A stretch of 64,000 nt of DNA from Paenibacillus sp. GP183 (GCF_900104695.1 NZ_FNSW01000001.1:5190501-5254500), one strand, 5' to 3'. Positions 1-9,335 are shown, numbered from the stretch's first letter. Numbers and translations are program-made. The notes: generated from the letters alone by a model not told the origin.

Positions 1-1
1 C

Positions 2-652
2 ATGTCTGAGGACAAAAGAGACCTAACCCTTGGTTTACTGTTAAAGTCATTGTTAGAGAAACATTCGCTGTCGATGCGTAAGCTTAGTACACTCACAGGA
101 ATCGATACAGCAACAATCTCACGAATTATAAATGGAAAGCAACAAGCAAAGCTTAATCACTTAAAACAATTTGCTTGCCACCTTAACATTCCGATAGAGA
201 GGTTGATTAAAGCAGCTGGTTTTGAAGTTGGAAGACACCGAGAAGACATTCATTTAGATATTCATAATTCAGTTGATACCATTCAAGAAGTCCTTGGTAA
301 TTTATTCGATCAACAGTTTACTACAGCCCGTGTTGAACAGGAATTAGATAAATATCAGCAATACGCGCAAACTGAGGAAGGTCATCAAATCATTTATCAG
401 GATTTTAAAACAAAAGTTGAGCAAGTAAGTGGTGCAGGCCCATTTATTGAACAGTTGAAACACATGCATACTGAATATTGCAAGGATACTACTTCAACGG
501 CCAAACGTGCCGTGCTTGGAAGTGCACTGTTATATTTCATTTTATCTGCAGACATTATTCCGGATTACGTCTTCCCAATTGGCTATTTAGATGATGCTAT
601 GGCTGTTCAGATTGTATTAAACCGACTTTCAAAAATCAACAATACTGGATGA
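2..652 (+). CDS. XRE-family HTH protein fused to a DUF1232 (YkvA-like) domain
   Basis: The 216-residue product begins with a Cro/C1-type helix-turn-helix (about residues 10-70, with a recognition region around TATISRIINGKQQ) and ends with a hydrophobic DUF1232-like module (about residues 165-208, containing LLYFILSADIIPD and a following LDDA). The middle is charged and probably helical. XRE domains bind operator DNA; DUF1232 proteins are small membrane-associated proteins of unknown role. A membrane-tethered or membrane-responsive regulator is therefore an inference. The ATG lies one base inside the window, so its ribosome binding site and promoter are not visible and the true start could be further upstream. 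The first 63 bases recur with one mismatch at 10853-10915, next to ytaF, so this gene or its locus has been duplicated. Confidence 0.75.
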   Translation: MSEDKRDLTLGLLLKSLLEKHSLSMRKLSTLTGIDTATISRIINGKQQAKLNHLKQFACHLNIPIERLIKAAGFEVGRHREDIHLDIHNSVDTIQEVLGNLFDQQFTTARVEQELDKYQQYAQTEEGHQIIYQDFKTKVEQVSGAGPFIEQLKHMHTEYCKDTTSTAKRAVLGSALLYFILSADIIPDYVFPIGYLDDAMAVQIVLNRLSKINNTG

Positions 653-739
653 TAATAAGCGGGGGTGACTGTCGGATTGCGGGGCAATTACCTTCGGGCT
701 GAGACATCTGAACAATTTTGAAGATGTGAAGCGGCATTT

Positions 740-864
740 GTAATCAAAATGAAATAAGCCGTTGACACTGCGTTAATGAACCAAGCCTATAATAAAAGAC
801 GACCCCCTTTAAAATATATAAAATTAAGATCCACAGTTTGTTGCTGTGGATCTCTTTCTGTCTG
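740..864 (+). ncRNA. Repeated structured noncoding element, copy 1
   Basis: This stretch and the reverse complement of 18902-19046 are diverged copies of one noncoding element. Shared parts in order are a box GTAATCAAAATGAA, a segment ending in GAACCAAGCCTATAATAAAA, a CGACCCCCTTT block, and a hairpin followed by CTCTTTCTGTCT. Here the stem is GATCCACAG/CTGTGGATC (828-852); in the other copy it is GACCCACAG/CTGTGGGTC, so one base pair changed from T-A to C-G with pairing kept. TTGACA at 762 and TATAAT at 788 could be a promoter, although the 20-base spacing is long. A short RNA starting near 800 and ending at the hairpin, or a leader of the downstream SLH gene, are both possible. The remaining bases between 653 and 1069 show no gene. 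Confidence 0.5.
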
Positions 865-1069
865 CAGATATATTCATAAAATAAGGTATTTTATACATAT
901 GTCTGAACAAATCGCCTAATACAATACCAAAGATTTATGTCAAAATTATGTCAAATGGGTCCTAAAAAAATAAAAATTTCATACCATCGAACTACCCCCA
1001 AATATCAATCTAGTTCTTCCGAATGAGTAGGTGTAAGAACAAAAAAACCAGAAAAAGGATGATGAAACT

Positions 1070-1858
1070 ATGAAAAAAACGTTGGCAATTTTATCCGTGT
1101 TCTCGATGCTGTCTCTCTCCGCTGTACCGGCATTCGCTGCAGAAAACAATGGTAACATCAACATCAATGGAAACCAGAACATCATCCAAGTTAAGAACAA
1201 CACTGAAGTAAATAACGTCAACATCAATTTGGTTGATATTAACGGACACTGGGCAGAAAAATACATAAAGGACCTCGTTTCAAAAGGAATCCTCGAAGGC
1301 GATGACAAACACCATTTCAATCCTGACCAGCACGTAACACGAGAACAATTCGCCGCAATGGTGGCAAGAATGTTTCATTTGAAAAACATGTCCAGCACGC
1401 AGGATTTTGTTGACGTACCACAAAAACGTTGGTCGTACAATGTAGTGGAAGCCACTAAAGATTATTTCGACGCTTACAAAGATCTGAACGGTGGTTATGA
1501 CTTCCTTCCTGCGGAAGGGGCAAAAAGACAAGACGTGACGGTTACCCTCGTCAAAGTGATCATGAAATTGAATGCGTCCATTCAATTGATGGATGCTAAT
1601 TCTTCAGATCAACTCCTTCAAAGTAAGTTCAAGGATGCAAGCGATATTGCTGTCGTACTTCGTCCTTATGTAGCTACGGCTGTTCAAAACAATCTGATCC
1701 AAGGGGACGACCAAGGCCGATTCAATCCAGATCGTACGCTTACCCGTGCAGAGGCATCGACACTACTGGATCGTTTGTCCGATCTCAATATCGTTGTTGG
1801 GGTTCCTTCTGGTTCCACGACGGTTACTGGAAGCACGTATGGCACTACTTCTAAATAG
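1070..1858 (+). CDS. Secreted S-layer homology (SLH) domain protein
   Basis: The 262-residue product has a typical signal peptide (lysines, a hydrophobic core, then AFA-AE at about residue 24), a short Asn/Ile-rich repetitive stretch (NGNININGNQN), and two SLH modules. The first, about residues 54-100, has GHWAEKYI, GILEGD and FNPDQHVTREQ; the second, about 185-240, has LIQGDD and FNPDRTLTRAE. SLH modules bind pyruvylated secondary cell wall polymers and anchor proteins at the cell surface. No enzymatic domain is visible, so it is an anchor or structural surface protein of unknown specific role. AAAAGGATGA lies about 10 bases before the ATG. It stands alone and is followed by a strong inverted repeat. 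Confidence 0.85.
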   Translation: MKKTLAILSVFSMLSLSAVPAFAAENNGNININGNQNIIQVKNNTEVNNVNINLVDINGHWAEKYIKDLVSKGILEGDDKHHFNPDQHVTREQFAAMVARMFHLKNMSSTQDFVDVPQKRWSYNVVEATKDYFDAYKDLNGGYDFLPAEGAKRQDVTVTLVKVIMKLNASIQLMDANSSDQLLQSKFKDASDIAVVLRPYVATAVQNNLIQGDDQGRFNPDRTLTRAEASTLLDRLSDLNIVVGVPSGSTTVTGSTYGTTSK

Positions 1859-1905
1859 GGGTTGAGCTAGCATGTAACACTACTGTAAATGGAAAACACA
1901 TAAAT

Positions 1906-1956
1906 ATAACAAATAAGATTGTAGATCCTTCAAGGGATTGCAGTCTTATTTGTTAT
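1906..1956 (+). terminator. Stem-loop after the SLH gene
   Basis: ATAACAAATAAGATTG at 1906 pairs with the near-perfect inverted arm ending at 1956, which is rich in T (CTTATTTGTTAT). It sits between the SLH gene and the convergent FtsW-like gene, so it probably ends transcription from both sides. Confidence 0.7.
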
Positions 1957-2093
1957 TACATATTCGTATTAGCCGTAGCAACATCGTAAAAAATAGTGTT
2001 TTTTTTGTACATGTTGCTTGATAAGCACAACGATAACTTGGACATTGTGGTAAATGCAGACACTCAGTCGAGATTACATTGAAGGAAAAATAA

Positions 2094-3167
2094 TTACATA
2101 TCGCTAAAAAGCTCGGACGTTTTATTGGCTTGAAATTGATCTCCGTAGCTTATGAATGGAAGGGGTACTCCCGTTATAGGAATACTGCCGGTGACTCCCC
2201 CTAAATTAACCAGAGCCTGGAACCCTATTAGAGAAATAATCCCTATTCCGGCTAAACTTCCAAATACATTCTCACATCGAACTGCAATTAGAAGGCCTCT
2301 CCATAAAAACAATACATAAATGAGTAAAAAAATGGCATCTCCTATAAAGCCAAATTCTTCTCCAATTACTGAAAAAATAAAATCAGTATGCGCTTCGGGT
2401 AGATAAAAATTCTTTTCTATACCTAGTCCAAATCCTGTTCCAGTGATTCCACCATGTCCAAAAGCATACAAGGATTGAACAAGCTGATAAGAGGTTCCTT
2501 GTGGATCGACCCACGGATGCAAAAAAGAAGTAAATCGTTGTATTCGATAGCTTTTAGCTAAAACGATTATCAAGGCTATTGGGGAAACACATAATAATAT
2601 GGCTAGCAAATGCTTGAAATTAGCCCCGCCTACAATAATAACTACCGAAGCACCGAGAAGTATGACAATAACAGAGCCAATATCAGGCTGCAGCATGATG
2701 AGCCCAACTACTAAACCCATAAGGAGAATAACGGGTAAAAGTCCCTTTTTAAATTGCTGAAATTTTTCGCCTTTTTTATGGATTAAGGCAGCTATATAAA
2801 GCACTAAAGCAATTTTAGCCAATTCAGTTGGTTGGATCCCAAAGGATCCTATACCGAACCAGCTTTTATGTCCATTAATATTAATACCCACGATCACGAC
2901 GAGTAATAAAAGAATAAGACTAACCAAAAATAAGATTTTGCCCCATTTTTCGAATTTTTTATAAGGAATATTCATAAAAATGAACATCGAAATCACTCCG
3001 ATAATGGCCCAAACGGACTGTCTTTTTTCAAAGTACCAAGCACTGTGGTACCTCATGATGGATGTTGCTGCACTTGCACTAAATACCATGACTAATCCAA
3101 AAGATACCAGCAAAAAGGTCAGAAAAAGAAAGAGAAAGTCAGGTTTTCCTCTCTTTGCGGCAGTCAT
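2094..3167 (-). CDS. FtsW/RodA/SpoVE-family glycosyltransferase, C-terminus lost
   Basis: Members of this SEDS family are multi-pass membrane enzymes that polymerise lipid II into glycan strands for division, elongation or spore cortex. The product has about nine hydrophobic segments and the expected motifs, including IQPTELAKIALVLY, LQPDIGSVIVI, GLGIEKNFYLPEAHTDFIF and GEEFGF. The conserved ending normally reads PLPFISYGGSS followed by a last membrane helix. Here it reads PLPFISYGDQ and stops after 16 unrelated residues, so the final helix has been replaced, apparently by a DNA rearrangement near 2140. It lies 40 bases downstream of the related gene at 3208-4341 and probably shares its transcript. 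The truncation may inactivate it. Confidence 0.8.
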   Translation of the reverse strand: MTAAKRGKPDFLFLFLTFLLVSFGLVMVFSASAATSIMRYHSAWYFEKRQSVWAIIGVISMFIFMNIPYKKFEKWGKILFLVSLILLLLVVIVGININGHKSWFGIGSFGIQPTELAKIALVLYIAALIHKKGEKFQQFKKGLLPVILLMGLVVGLIMLQPDIGSVIVILLGASVVIIVGGANFKHLLAILLCVSPIALIIVLAKSYRIQRFTSFLHPWVDPQGTSYQLVQSLYAFGHGGITGTGFGLGIEKNFYLPEAHTDFIFSVIGEEFGFIGDAIFLLIYVLFLWRGLLIAVRCENVFGSLAGIGIISLIGFQALVNLGGVTGSIPITGVPLPFISYGDQFQANKTSELFSDM

Positions 3168-3207
3168 TCCGTTTCCCCCTTCGTCTTATTTTTGGCCAAT
3201 CTCCGAA

Positions 3208-4341
3208 CTAAAGTGGTTTCTTTCCATGAATCTTAATACTTAGGACTAAACCAATGGAAATCATGTTCGTCATGAGTGAGCTTCCTCCGTAGCTGATAAA
3301 AGGCAAAGCAATCCCCGTTAGCGGCATCAGCCCGGTATGCATGGCTATGTTTTCGAATATTTGCAGGGTGAACATAGATATGACCCCAATCACAACATAA
3401 GTCCCGGACAAATCGTCGCAGTCCATTGCGATTTTGATTAATTGATAGATGAGAATAAAGTATAAGAGAATAAGGACCGTCGAACCCGCAAATCCAAACT
3501 CCTCTCCAATGACGACAAAAATAGAATCTGCATAGTCGTATGGAATGAAACCAGCTTGTACGAACTTCCCGTGTTTGAATCCCTCGCCTAAAAACTGTCC
3601 TGTGCCCACAGCTTTGATTGAATTCAATACGTGCCAACTTTGATTGGGATCAGTCGCTGGATTCAAGAATGTTTGGATACGGTGCAGCTGATGAGGCTTT
3701 ACAATTTTTGAAAACAGACTGAAATTATAAAAATATAAAGCTGTGATCCCCGCGATCATACTAGCTAATCCAGCAAGTCCTATGATCGAATGGGTTATTC
3801 GTACATTCCCAATCCATAGCATCCCTAAAAAAATACAAACAAACACAATGGAGGTTCCGAGATCGGGTTGGGTAAGCACAATAAAAAAGGGCACTGCTAT
3901 AAGCAGCCCAATGGGAAGGATATCTTTAAATAAATGCAAAGTATCCCCGTTTCTTTTTTCGAGTAATTTAGCTACCAAGAGGATCACAAAAACTTTTGCC
4001 AATTCAGACGGTTGAAATTGCATGATCCCCAGATTGATCCATCGTCGGGAGCCATTGATGGTCATCCCTTTAAACATGACATACACGAGGAGAAGGATGG
4101 ATATTCCATATAAAATCCAAGATAAGTGACGGACAATTATTCTATAATCCATGCATGCTATAAAAAGCATGGGTATGAGTAAAACTAGAAACATTACAGC
4201 ATTGTTGATGTGCAAACCCTGATATTTGGTTCCATAGGTCGCACTGTATATGACAAATGTACTGATGACCAGGAAGCAGGCTAATATGAATAAAATAAGG
4301 ACATCCAGGTTTTTCAATTTCACTAGCAACTTTCTCACCAC
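3208..4341 (-). CDS. FtsW/RodA/SpoVE-family peptidoglycan glycosyltransferase
   Basis: The 377-residue multi-pass membrane protein carries the full set of SEDS-family motifs: FQPSELAKVF, LTQPDLGTSIVF, GKFVQAGFIPYDYADSIF, GEEFGF and the C-terminal ALPFISYGGSSLMTNM. The family polymerises lipid II together with a class B penicillin-binding protein; none is encoded nearby, so whether it serves elongation, division or sporulation cannot be told. It is the upstream gene of a two-gene minus-strand unit. The exact start is uncertain: two consecutive GTG codons begin the frame with no strong ribosome binding site before them, and an internal start is possible. Confidence 0.88.
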   Translation of the reverse strand: MVRKLLVKLKNLDVLILFILACFLVISTFVIYSATYGTKYQGLHINNAVMFLVLLIPMLFIACMDYRIIVRHLSWILYGISILLLVYVMFKGMTINGSRRWINLGIMQFQPSELAKVFVILLVAKLLEKRNGDTLHLFKDILPIGLLIAVPFFIVLTQPDLGTSIVFVCIFLGMLWIGNVRITHSIIGLAGLASMIAGITALYFYNFSLFSKIVKPHQLHRIQTFLNPATDPNQSWHVLNSIKAVGTGQFLGEGFKHGKFVQAGFIPYDYADSIFVVIGEEFGFAGSTVLILLYFILIYQLIKIAMDCDDLSGTYVVIGVISMFTLQIFENIAMHTGLMPLTGIALPFISYGGSSLMTNMISIGLVLSIKIHGKKPL

Positions 4342-4482
4342 TTTACTAGGTTTACTATCCTCTAATCTTATACGTGAAAGTTAGAGGTAACATTAAAATA
4401 AGATTAAAAACTTATCCAAAGTGTTTCAACTAGCACCTAAGGAGTTTTTGCTTGACAACCCGGGAATTGCGGGAGTACTATT

Positions 4483-4904
4483 CTTTTGGTGCAAGAAATA
4501 TTTTGAAATAAACTTTTACGCCAACAAACCGAATAACTGCTGGAAGAGTTGAACGTTATTAGGGACAGACAAATTTTTCAATTTGACCTGCCCCTTTTTG
4601 ATTTTATGCATCGTTTCAATACCTTGAATTGTGCTCTTTGCCGATTCAAACGATTTAAATCCGAGCATTGGATGTATTCTTTTCTTTATAAATCGTCGAT
4701 GATCCTGTCGATCATATTATTCAAATATTTGGTTTGTCTCATTAAGATGTCTTGGGGAGTTCTTTGTTTTTCTTTAGAATTTCAATAGCTGCAGGAAGCA
4801 ACAAACACATGCACTATAGGAGCACCAGGGGTATGGGTTCTGGTATCAAAGGAAAGTTTCTCAGAGATAACGTCGTGAATTAATTTGAGCTTTGCACCAC
4901 AACC
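4483..4904 (-). mobile_element. Decayed IS6-family element (remnant)
   Basis: Both ends match the terminal repeats of the fuller IS6-type copy at 21801-22630: TTTTGGTGCAAGAAAT near 4485 and CTTTGCACCACAACC ending at 4904. Between them, about 4570-4790, the minus strand encodes scattered pieces of the transposase C-terminal half (a peptide close to RQTKYLNNIV and a glutamate region) with frame breaks and an internal deletion. About 420 bases remain of an element of about 830. The flanking 4342-4482 holds a TTGACA-N18-TACTAT promoter-like pair (4453 onward) just before the left end, and no gene. Confidence 0.7.
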
Positions 4905-4999
4905 GCAGAAAGCGTCGTTTAAGTCATAATTTTAACGCTTTGGCGACGGTACTCCTGCTAGGATAGATTGAAGTGTTGGACTTTGGAGGTGGCAAGGCC

Positions 5000-5590
5000 A
5001 TGTGGAAATGGATACAGTACGCGTTATCGACCCGAATTATTGTGACCATTGCTTTTTTATGCAATCTGCTCGGATCGATTTACGGATTCTATTGGTATAA
5101 AGACCAGCTCTTCGCCACACCCTGGTACTTTTGGCCATTTGTACCGGATTCGCCGGTATCTTCATCGTTATTTACCCTAGTGCTGGCAAGTTGGCTATGG
5201 AAGAAAGAGGTCAGTCCCTGGCTAGTAATGATGGCATTTGTCTGCTGTTTGCAATATGGTTTTTGGTGTGTGGTTGTGTTGGGAATGTACGGGATCCGGG
5301 ATGGAGGGATGGTGGCTGAGAATGGGATGCTGGTAGTTTCCCATACTGCCATGGCGGTGGAAGTGTTGATTTACTCCTTTTTGTTCAGGTTTCAGCCGAA
5401 ACAGTTGTGGTTGGGAGCCAGTTGGTTATTGGTTAATGACTTCATGGATTATGTATACGGAGTGCACCCCTACTTGGAAGATGACGGGTTGCTTGGGAAA
5501 GTTAAAATTTTTACCCTTTGTTTGTCGGTTTGTACAATTGGCATCGCTTATTGGGTTAGCCGTAAGAATGAGGTTTCCATTGATCAATGA
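5000..5590 (+). CDS. DUF1405 integral membrane protein (YpjA-like)
   Basis: The 196-residue product has six or so hydrophobic segments and the usual DUF1405 features: N-terminal LLGSIYGFYWYKDQL, PWYFWPFVPDSPVS, HTAMAVEVLIY and NDFMDYVYGVHPYL. Proteins of this family are widespread in Bacilli and have no established function. I chose ATG 5000 because GGAGGTGG lies about nine bases upstream; the frame also opens at a TTG at 4973 with no such signal. It sits alone between an IS6 remnant and a 380-base stretch without a gene, so context gives no clue. Confidence 0.85.
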   Translation: MWKWIQYALSTRIIVTIAFLCNLLGSIYGFYWYKDQLFATPWYFWPFVPDSPVSSSLFTLVLASWLWKKEVSPWLVMMAFVCCLQYGFWCVVVLGMYGIRDGGMVAENGMLVVSHTAMAVEVLIYSFLFRFQPKQLWLGASWLLVNDFMDYVYGVHPYLEDDGLLGKVKIFTLCLSVCTIGIAYWVSRKNEVSIDQ

Positions 5591-5970
5591 TTTGCTTGCA
5601 AATTGATTTAACAAGGCATCCTACACCCTTAGTTAAAAAATGCTTGGACTTTGAGGGTGAAAACCTTCAAAGAACTAGGGGCAAAAGTGTTAACGACGAA
5701 GAAGCTACCGTATTTATTAACATCAGGACGCTATACATATTACTAACATTTTAACCCTTCGATATGCTGTTGAATTAGTTGCTTAATACTTGATGCAAAC
5801 ACCATAAGAATAAGAAGAACACAGAGATAGTATTCGCCTGTTCACACAATAGATTCAATTATTGATAAGACATTCTTTTGATACACTTGTAATGTCGTGC
5901 TTCTATTACTTTTTAGTTATAGTTATCTTAGGCTCTAACTACTACACCATCGCAAATTGAGGGGATTTCG
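5591..5970. other. Non-coding stretch with a small hairpin and a ytaF scrap
   Basis: No open frame is convincing here. CTTTGAGGGTGAAAACCTTCAAAG (5651-5674) can fold into a hairpin and may terminate the DUF1405 gene. A ytaF-like fragment occupies 5781-5842. GAGGGGATTTCG just before 5971 is the ribosome binding site of the next gene. Confidence 0.5.
5781..5842 (-). pseudogene. Fragment of a ytaF 3' end
   Basis: These 62 bases align with 10111-10172, the last codons and stop of the intact ytaF gene, with several substitutions and small indels that break the frame. It is a duplicated, decayed scrap with no neighbouring ytaF sequence, showing that a second copy of the 3' end once lay here. Confidence 0.7.
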
Positions 5971-8900
5971 ATGAAATATACCAAGATGGCAGGGATAGCC
6001 GTTATCCTAATCCTTATTATCCTTCTTTCTTTGTTGCAGAAAAAAGATGAACTCCGTGTGTTATACGCCGTTCCATCTTCATTAGAAACCGCATATGATC
6101 ATTCGGCTTACGCCAATTTAAAACAGACGCTTGAGGCCAATGTTAACATCACAAAAGAAACGCTACAAGGTTTTAGCGCCAAACAACTACATATGTATGA
6201 TGTTGTTTATTTAGACATCAATATGAAGCAATCTGACACGCTTCGCTCTGAGATACCCCAATTAATCGAATATGTGAGCCGCGGTGGTCATTTGTTTTTG
6301 GAGAACGGTTTCGCCGCAGACTTCCCAAGCGGCTTTCTTGGTATACAACGTTTGGTGGATCTACCGGATACCGCTTCTCCCCAGTTTGCCTATCCGGAAG
6401 TGGATCTTAATTTAACCGGTGTACAAAAAACGTACCGTTTATTTGCTGACAATTTCCTAAATCATAGTAATATGAACCAGCTGCCGGGTTTCCATTTTGG
6501 AAAAGGAGTGACTCCTACCACAGCCGATCCGATCGTCACACTGAACGGAACGACATTGATGTGCCGAAATCATGTTGGTAAAGGAACCGTGCTCCTTTTA
6601 AGTGATTTCCTGCCTAACCGTTATTTTATCACCGGTTTTGATATGAAAAGTGGACAAGATCCTTCGAAAGGATTCGCAAAGCTGGCGGATCTTTACGATA
6701 GATCTAAACAAAAAGGCAATCCGTATTTCGATTTCAAGACGGGTGTACCACTTGAACCTTATTTCAATTTCTCCTTTGCAACAGCTAATTACCAGCTGCG
6801 AGACGAATTACTTGCCTATGCCTCAAAAGAGCGATTTGGATACAGCGTCAAAAAGGTGCTTGGGCCTAATGGTCGTCCTGCCATGGCTTTCCAAAATCAC
6901 TATGAAGCACTTCCTGCCTTTCAGCATCAGGCGGCTCAACATTGGTCAGAGATTACGAAGTCCTACAACGAAATTCCATCTTTTTCGCTCGTTCGATCCA
7001 CGTTTTCTTGGGGGAAATGGTACGAAAGTGCCACCGTTCATTTAAATGTCGGGACACAAGAAAAGCCTGTATTTGTAGGTCAGTTTGATAATTCTTTTTA
7101 TACGAGCGGTGTTCAATTGGTCTCTGGAGGGCAGCCGATGAAGGGAGCCGATTATCCAGACTACCGTAGTTATGAGGATTCCATTGATCTGCCTTATCGA
7201 TTGTATCCGGCGATTGCCGATATGTACGGAGATGGTAGGAAGGATCTACTTGCGGGAAGTGCAGATGGCTCTATTGTTCTTTATCGCAATTTGGGTATGA
7301 AACCAGAGTTGTACGCTAATCAGCCGCTACCCGCTAAGCTAGGAATACCAGATGCTTTCGATCGACCAATTCGATTAAAAACTACTACTGGTGTCGATTT
7401 AAAGGCACCTGGTGGTTATGCTGCGATCTCCACATTTAATGGCAAAGGCGATAGTCTATCCGACCTATTGATTGGTGATCGTAACGGCAATGTATATTAT
7501 AGCTTGAACCGTGGAAATGGTGTATTTGAGATACCACAGCCAGTTATGGTAAACGGAAAACCGATCAATGTCGGCAGCTTCGCAGCGCCCACTTTCGGAG
7601 ATGTTGAAGGAAATGGCATACCCGACCTCGTCGTTGGAACTGGAGACGGCCGAATCTTGCTCTATCGTGGAATCAAAGGAAGAACCCTGGAATTTGATAG
7701 CCCCCAGCTTCTTGTTACACTGGATTCCAAGTTCGCAGCCCCGTCTCTTCATGATTTGAACGCAGATGGAAAACTGGACTTAGCAGTAGGAAGCAGCCGT
7801 GGCGACATCGTAGTTTTTTTTCATCAGGGAAACGAGTGGGTGAATCAAGGTCCAATCGAAGGACAAACAAAAAATCAAATGGGGACATACGCACTGGTCG
7901 GTGGACATAATTCTGTTCCCCTTTGGTACGATCTCAACCATGACGGGAAAGATGATTTGATCGTTGGACAATTAGAGTTTGGCATGCCGTATGCTGTAGA
8001 CGATCCTACCTCGCCGATTGCAAAAGATGTAAAATCTTTTGTGCAATATGCCAAGGATCACTTTTTACAGTTGTATCCTCATGTTTTTGTACACAGCTAC
8101 TTAAGTGATACGCAGGAGCAACAGGAATTACGTCTACAACATGAATCGTTTGATAAGCTGGGCATTCCGTGGAAGAATCTAGGGACGAATCAGCATACTT
8201 GGCGGGTCAACAATCCGGGTCGGATACAAACAATGAAGAATGAAAATTCGCAAGGACTTTGGTTTAATTTTGGCTTTCGTCCCTCGTACGATCCCCTTGA
8301 TCCTCGTGATGGGATCTCCGATTATATGTGGGGGATACCCTTTATACTAGAGGACTCGGGATTCAAGAATCCGATGTTGCTCTATACACCGGTTCCAAAC
8401 ATTGGATTCGGTCCCGGCTATGCCAATGAAGATGTATTTCAAGCCTATATAAAACAAGATATGCCGATTGACTATTTCGAACATATCGATTACATGAACC
8501 AGGAAAACATGAAGCGCTTAGCAGAATATTGGGATAAGGTCCGGACGGTATACGATTATAATTTTGTTTCAGAGCAGCAGATGGCCGCTTCTTTTCTGAC
8601 AACATTAACCGCAAAAGTTCAGGTGAGTCAGTCTTGGCTTTCATACTATTGGAATTGGATTAAAGACAAGTTGGGTAGAGGTGCTCATTTGTCGCTTACT
8701 TTTAAACCGGATTACAGCGGTGTACCCAGCCAAGCTGGTGAATATCGAAGGACGCTCGGCGTCGCTGTTGAACCTGGCGTGCGTTACGCATCTCATCCGT
8801 TCAGAACGAATGCTGATGTCTACCTAAACAACAGAAGCAGCAGTATCTATTTTGGATTAGCGAATGTCGCCAAGCTATGGACGAGCTGGAATAAGGAACA

Positions 8901-9150
8901 ATTTCACCTATTGCGGGTAAATGTTCCGTATACTCTCTCACAGCGAACAACGAATGACTCTCGTACTTTAACATTGGATGCAGATGGCATGCAGCAGGTA
9001 AAACTTTATAGCCCCGATCCCATAACAGTGGAAGGTGCAGATTTACACATCGATTCCAATCTGAAGGAAGGCACGTATACCATAACTCATTTTGGGGCTA
9101 GGACAACAGTGGTAATCAAGACAAAGGGATTTGGTGCAAGAAATGAATAA
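5971..9150 (+). CDS. Large exported FG-GAP/VCBS-repeat protein
   Basis: The 1059-residue product starts with a basic residue-plus-hydrophobic segment (AVILILIILLSLLQ) that acts as a membrane anchor or signal. Residues about 30-230 resemble a glutamine-amidotransferase-like or ThuA-like fold (a YVSRGGHLFLENG segment), which is tentative. Residues about 410-680 hold several FG-GAP-type calcium-binding repeats with Asp-rich loops (ADMYGDGRKDLLAGS, GDVEGNGIPDLVVG, DLNADGKLDLAVG, DLNHDGKDDLIVG), which fold as a beta-propeller. The C-terminal third is unrecognised. A surface polysaccharide or adhesion role is inference. The last residues (GFGARNE) are encoded by sequence resembling an IS6 terminal repeat, so the natural C-terminus may have been replaced. 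Confidence 0.8.
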   Translation: MKYTKMAGIAVILILIILLSLLQKKDELRVLYAVPSSLETAYDHSAYANLKQTLEANVNITKETLQGFSAKQLHMYDVVYLDINMKQSDTLRSEIPQLIEYVSRGGHLFLENGFAADFPSGFLGIQRLVDLPDTASPQFAYPEVDLNLTGVQKTYRLFADNFLNHSNMNQLPGFHFGKGVTPTTADPIVTLNGTTLMCRNHVGKGTVLLLSDFLPNRYFITGFDMKSGQDPSKGFAKLADLYDRSKQKGNPYFDFKTGVPLEPYFNFSFATANYQLRDELLAYASKERFGYSVKKVLGPNGRPAMAFQNHYEALPAFQHQAAQHWSEITKSYNEIPSFSLVRSTFSWGKWYESATVHLNVGTQEKPVFVGQFDNSFYTSGVQLVSGGQPMKGADYPDYRSYEDSIDLPYRLYPAIADMYGDGRKDLLAGSADGSIVLYRNLGMKPELYANQPLPAKLGIPDAFDRPIRLKTTTGVDLKAPGGYAAISTFNGKGDSLSDLLIGDRNGNVYYSLNRGNGVFEIPQPVMVNGKPINVGSFAAPTFGDVEGNGIPDLVVGTGDGRILLYRGIKGRTLEFDSPQLLVTLDSKFAAPSLHDLNADGKLDLAVGSSRGDIVVFFHQGNEWVNQGPIEGQTKNQMGTYALVGGHNSVPLWYDLNHDGKDDLIVGQLEFGMPYAVDDPTSPIAKDVKSFVQYAKDHFLQLYPHVFVHSYLSDTQEQQELRLQHESFDKLGIPWKNLGTNQHTWRVNNPGRIQTMKNENSQGLWFNFGFRPSYDPLDPRDGISDYMWGIPFILEDSGFKNPMLLYTPVPNIGFGPGYANEDVFQAYIKQDMPIDYFEHIDYMNQENMKRLAEYWDKVRTVYDYNFVSEQQMAASFLTTLTAKVQVSQSWLSYYWNWIKDKLGRGAHLSLTFKPDYSGVPSQAGEYRRTLGVAVEPGVRYASHPFRTNADVYLNNRSSSIYFGLANVAKLWTSWNKEQFHLLRVNVPYTLSQRTTNDSRTLTLDADGMQQVKLYSPDPITVEGADLHIDSNLKEGTYTITHFGARTTVVIKTKGFGARNE

Positions 9151-9335
9151 GTCCAGACTATTTGTTCATTCAAAATAATTTCGGTTTTGGTGCAACAATT
9201 AAACTGATTTCTATGGTTTGATTATGCTGTTCTGGTGCAAAAAATAAATAAAAACCAACAACATGTATCGTAAAATTATTTTTTAAGCTATCATACAGAA
9301 TAACTGGTTGAAGAGTTGCCTCAAAAGAGGGTTAT
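9129..9335. repeat. Cluster of IS6-type terminal-repeat remnants
   Basis: Three copies of a GGTTnTGGTGCAAn motif like the ends of the IS6-family elements in this window occur within about 110 bases (near 9130, 9186 and 9228). The last is followed by a stretch ending CAGAATAACTGGTTGAAGAGTTG that matches the subterminal region at 4526-4548. No transposase coding remains. The rest of 9151-9529 holds a terminator and no gene. Confidence 0.55.

Noticed and set aside
653-735. Possible TPP riboswitch because of a GGCTGAGA word at 698-706
   Set aside because: Only this short word matches; the second conserved arm and the usual thiamine gene downstream are absent.
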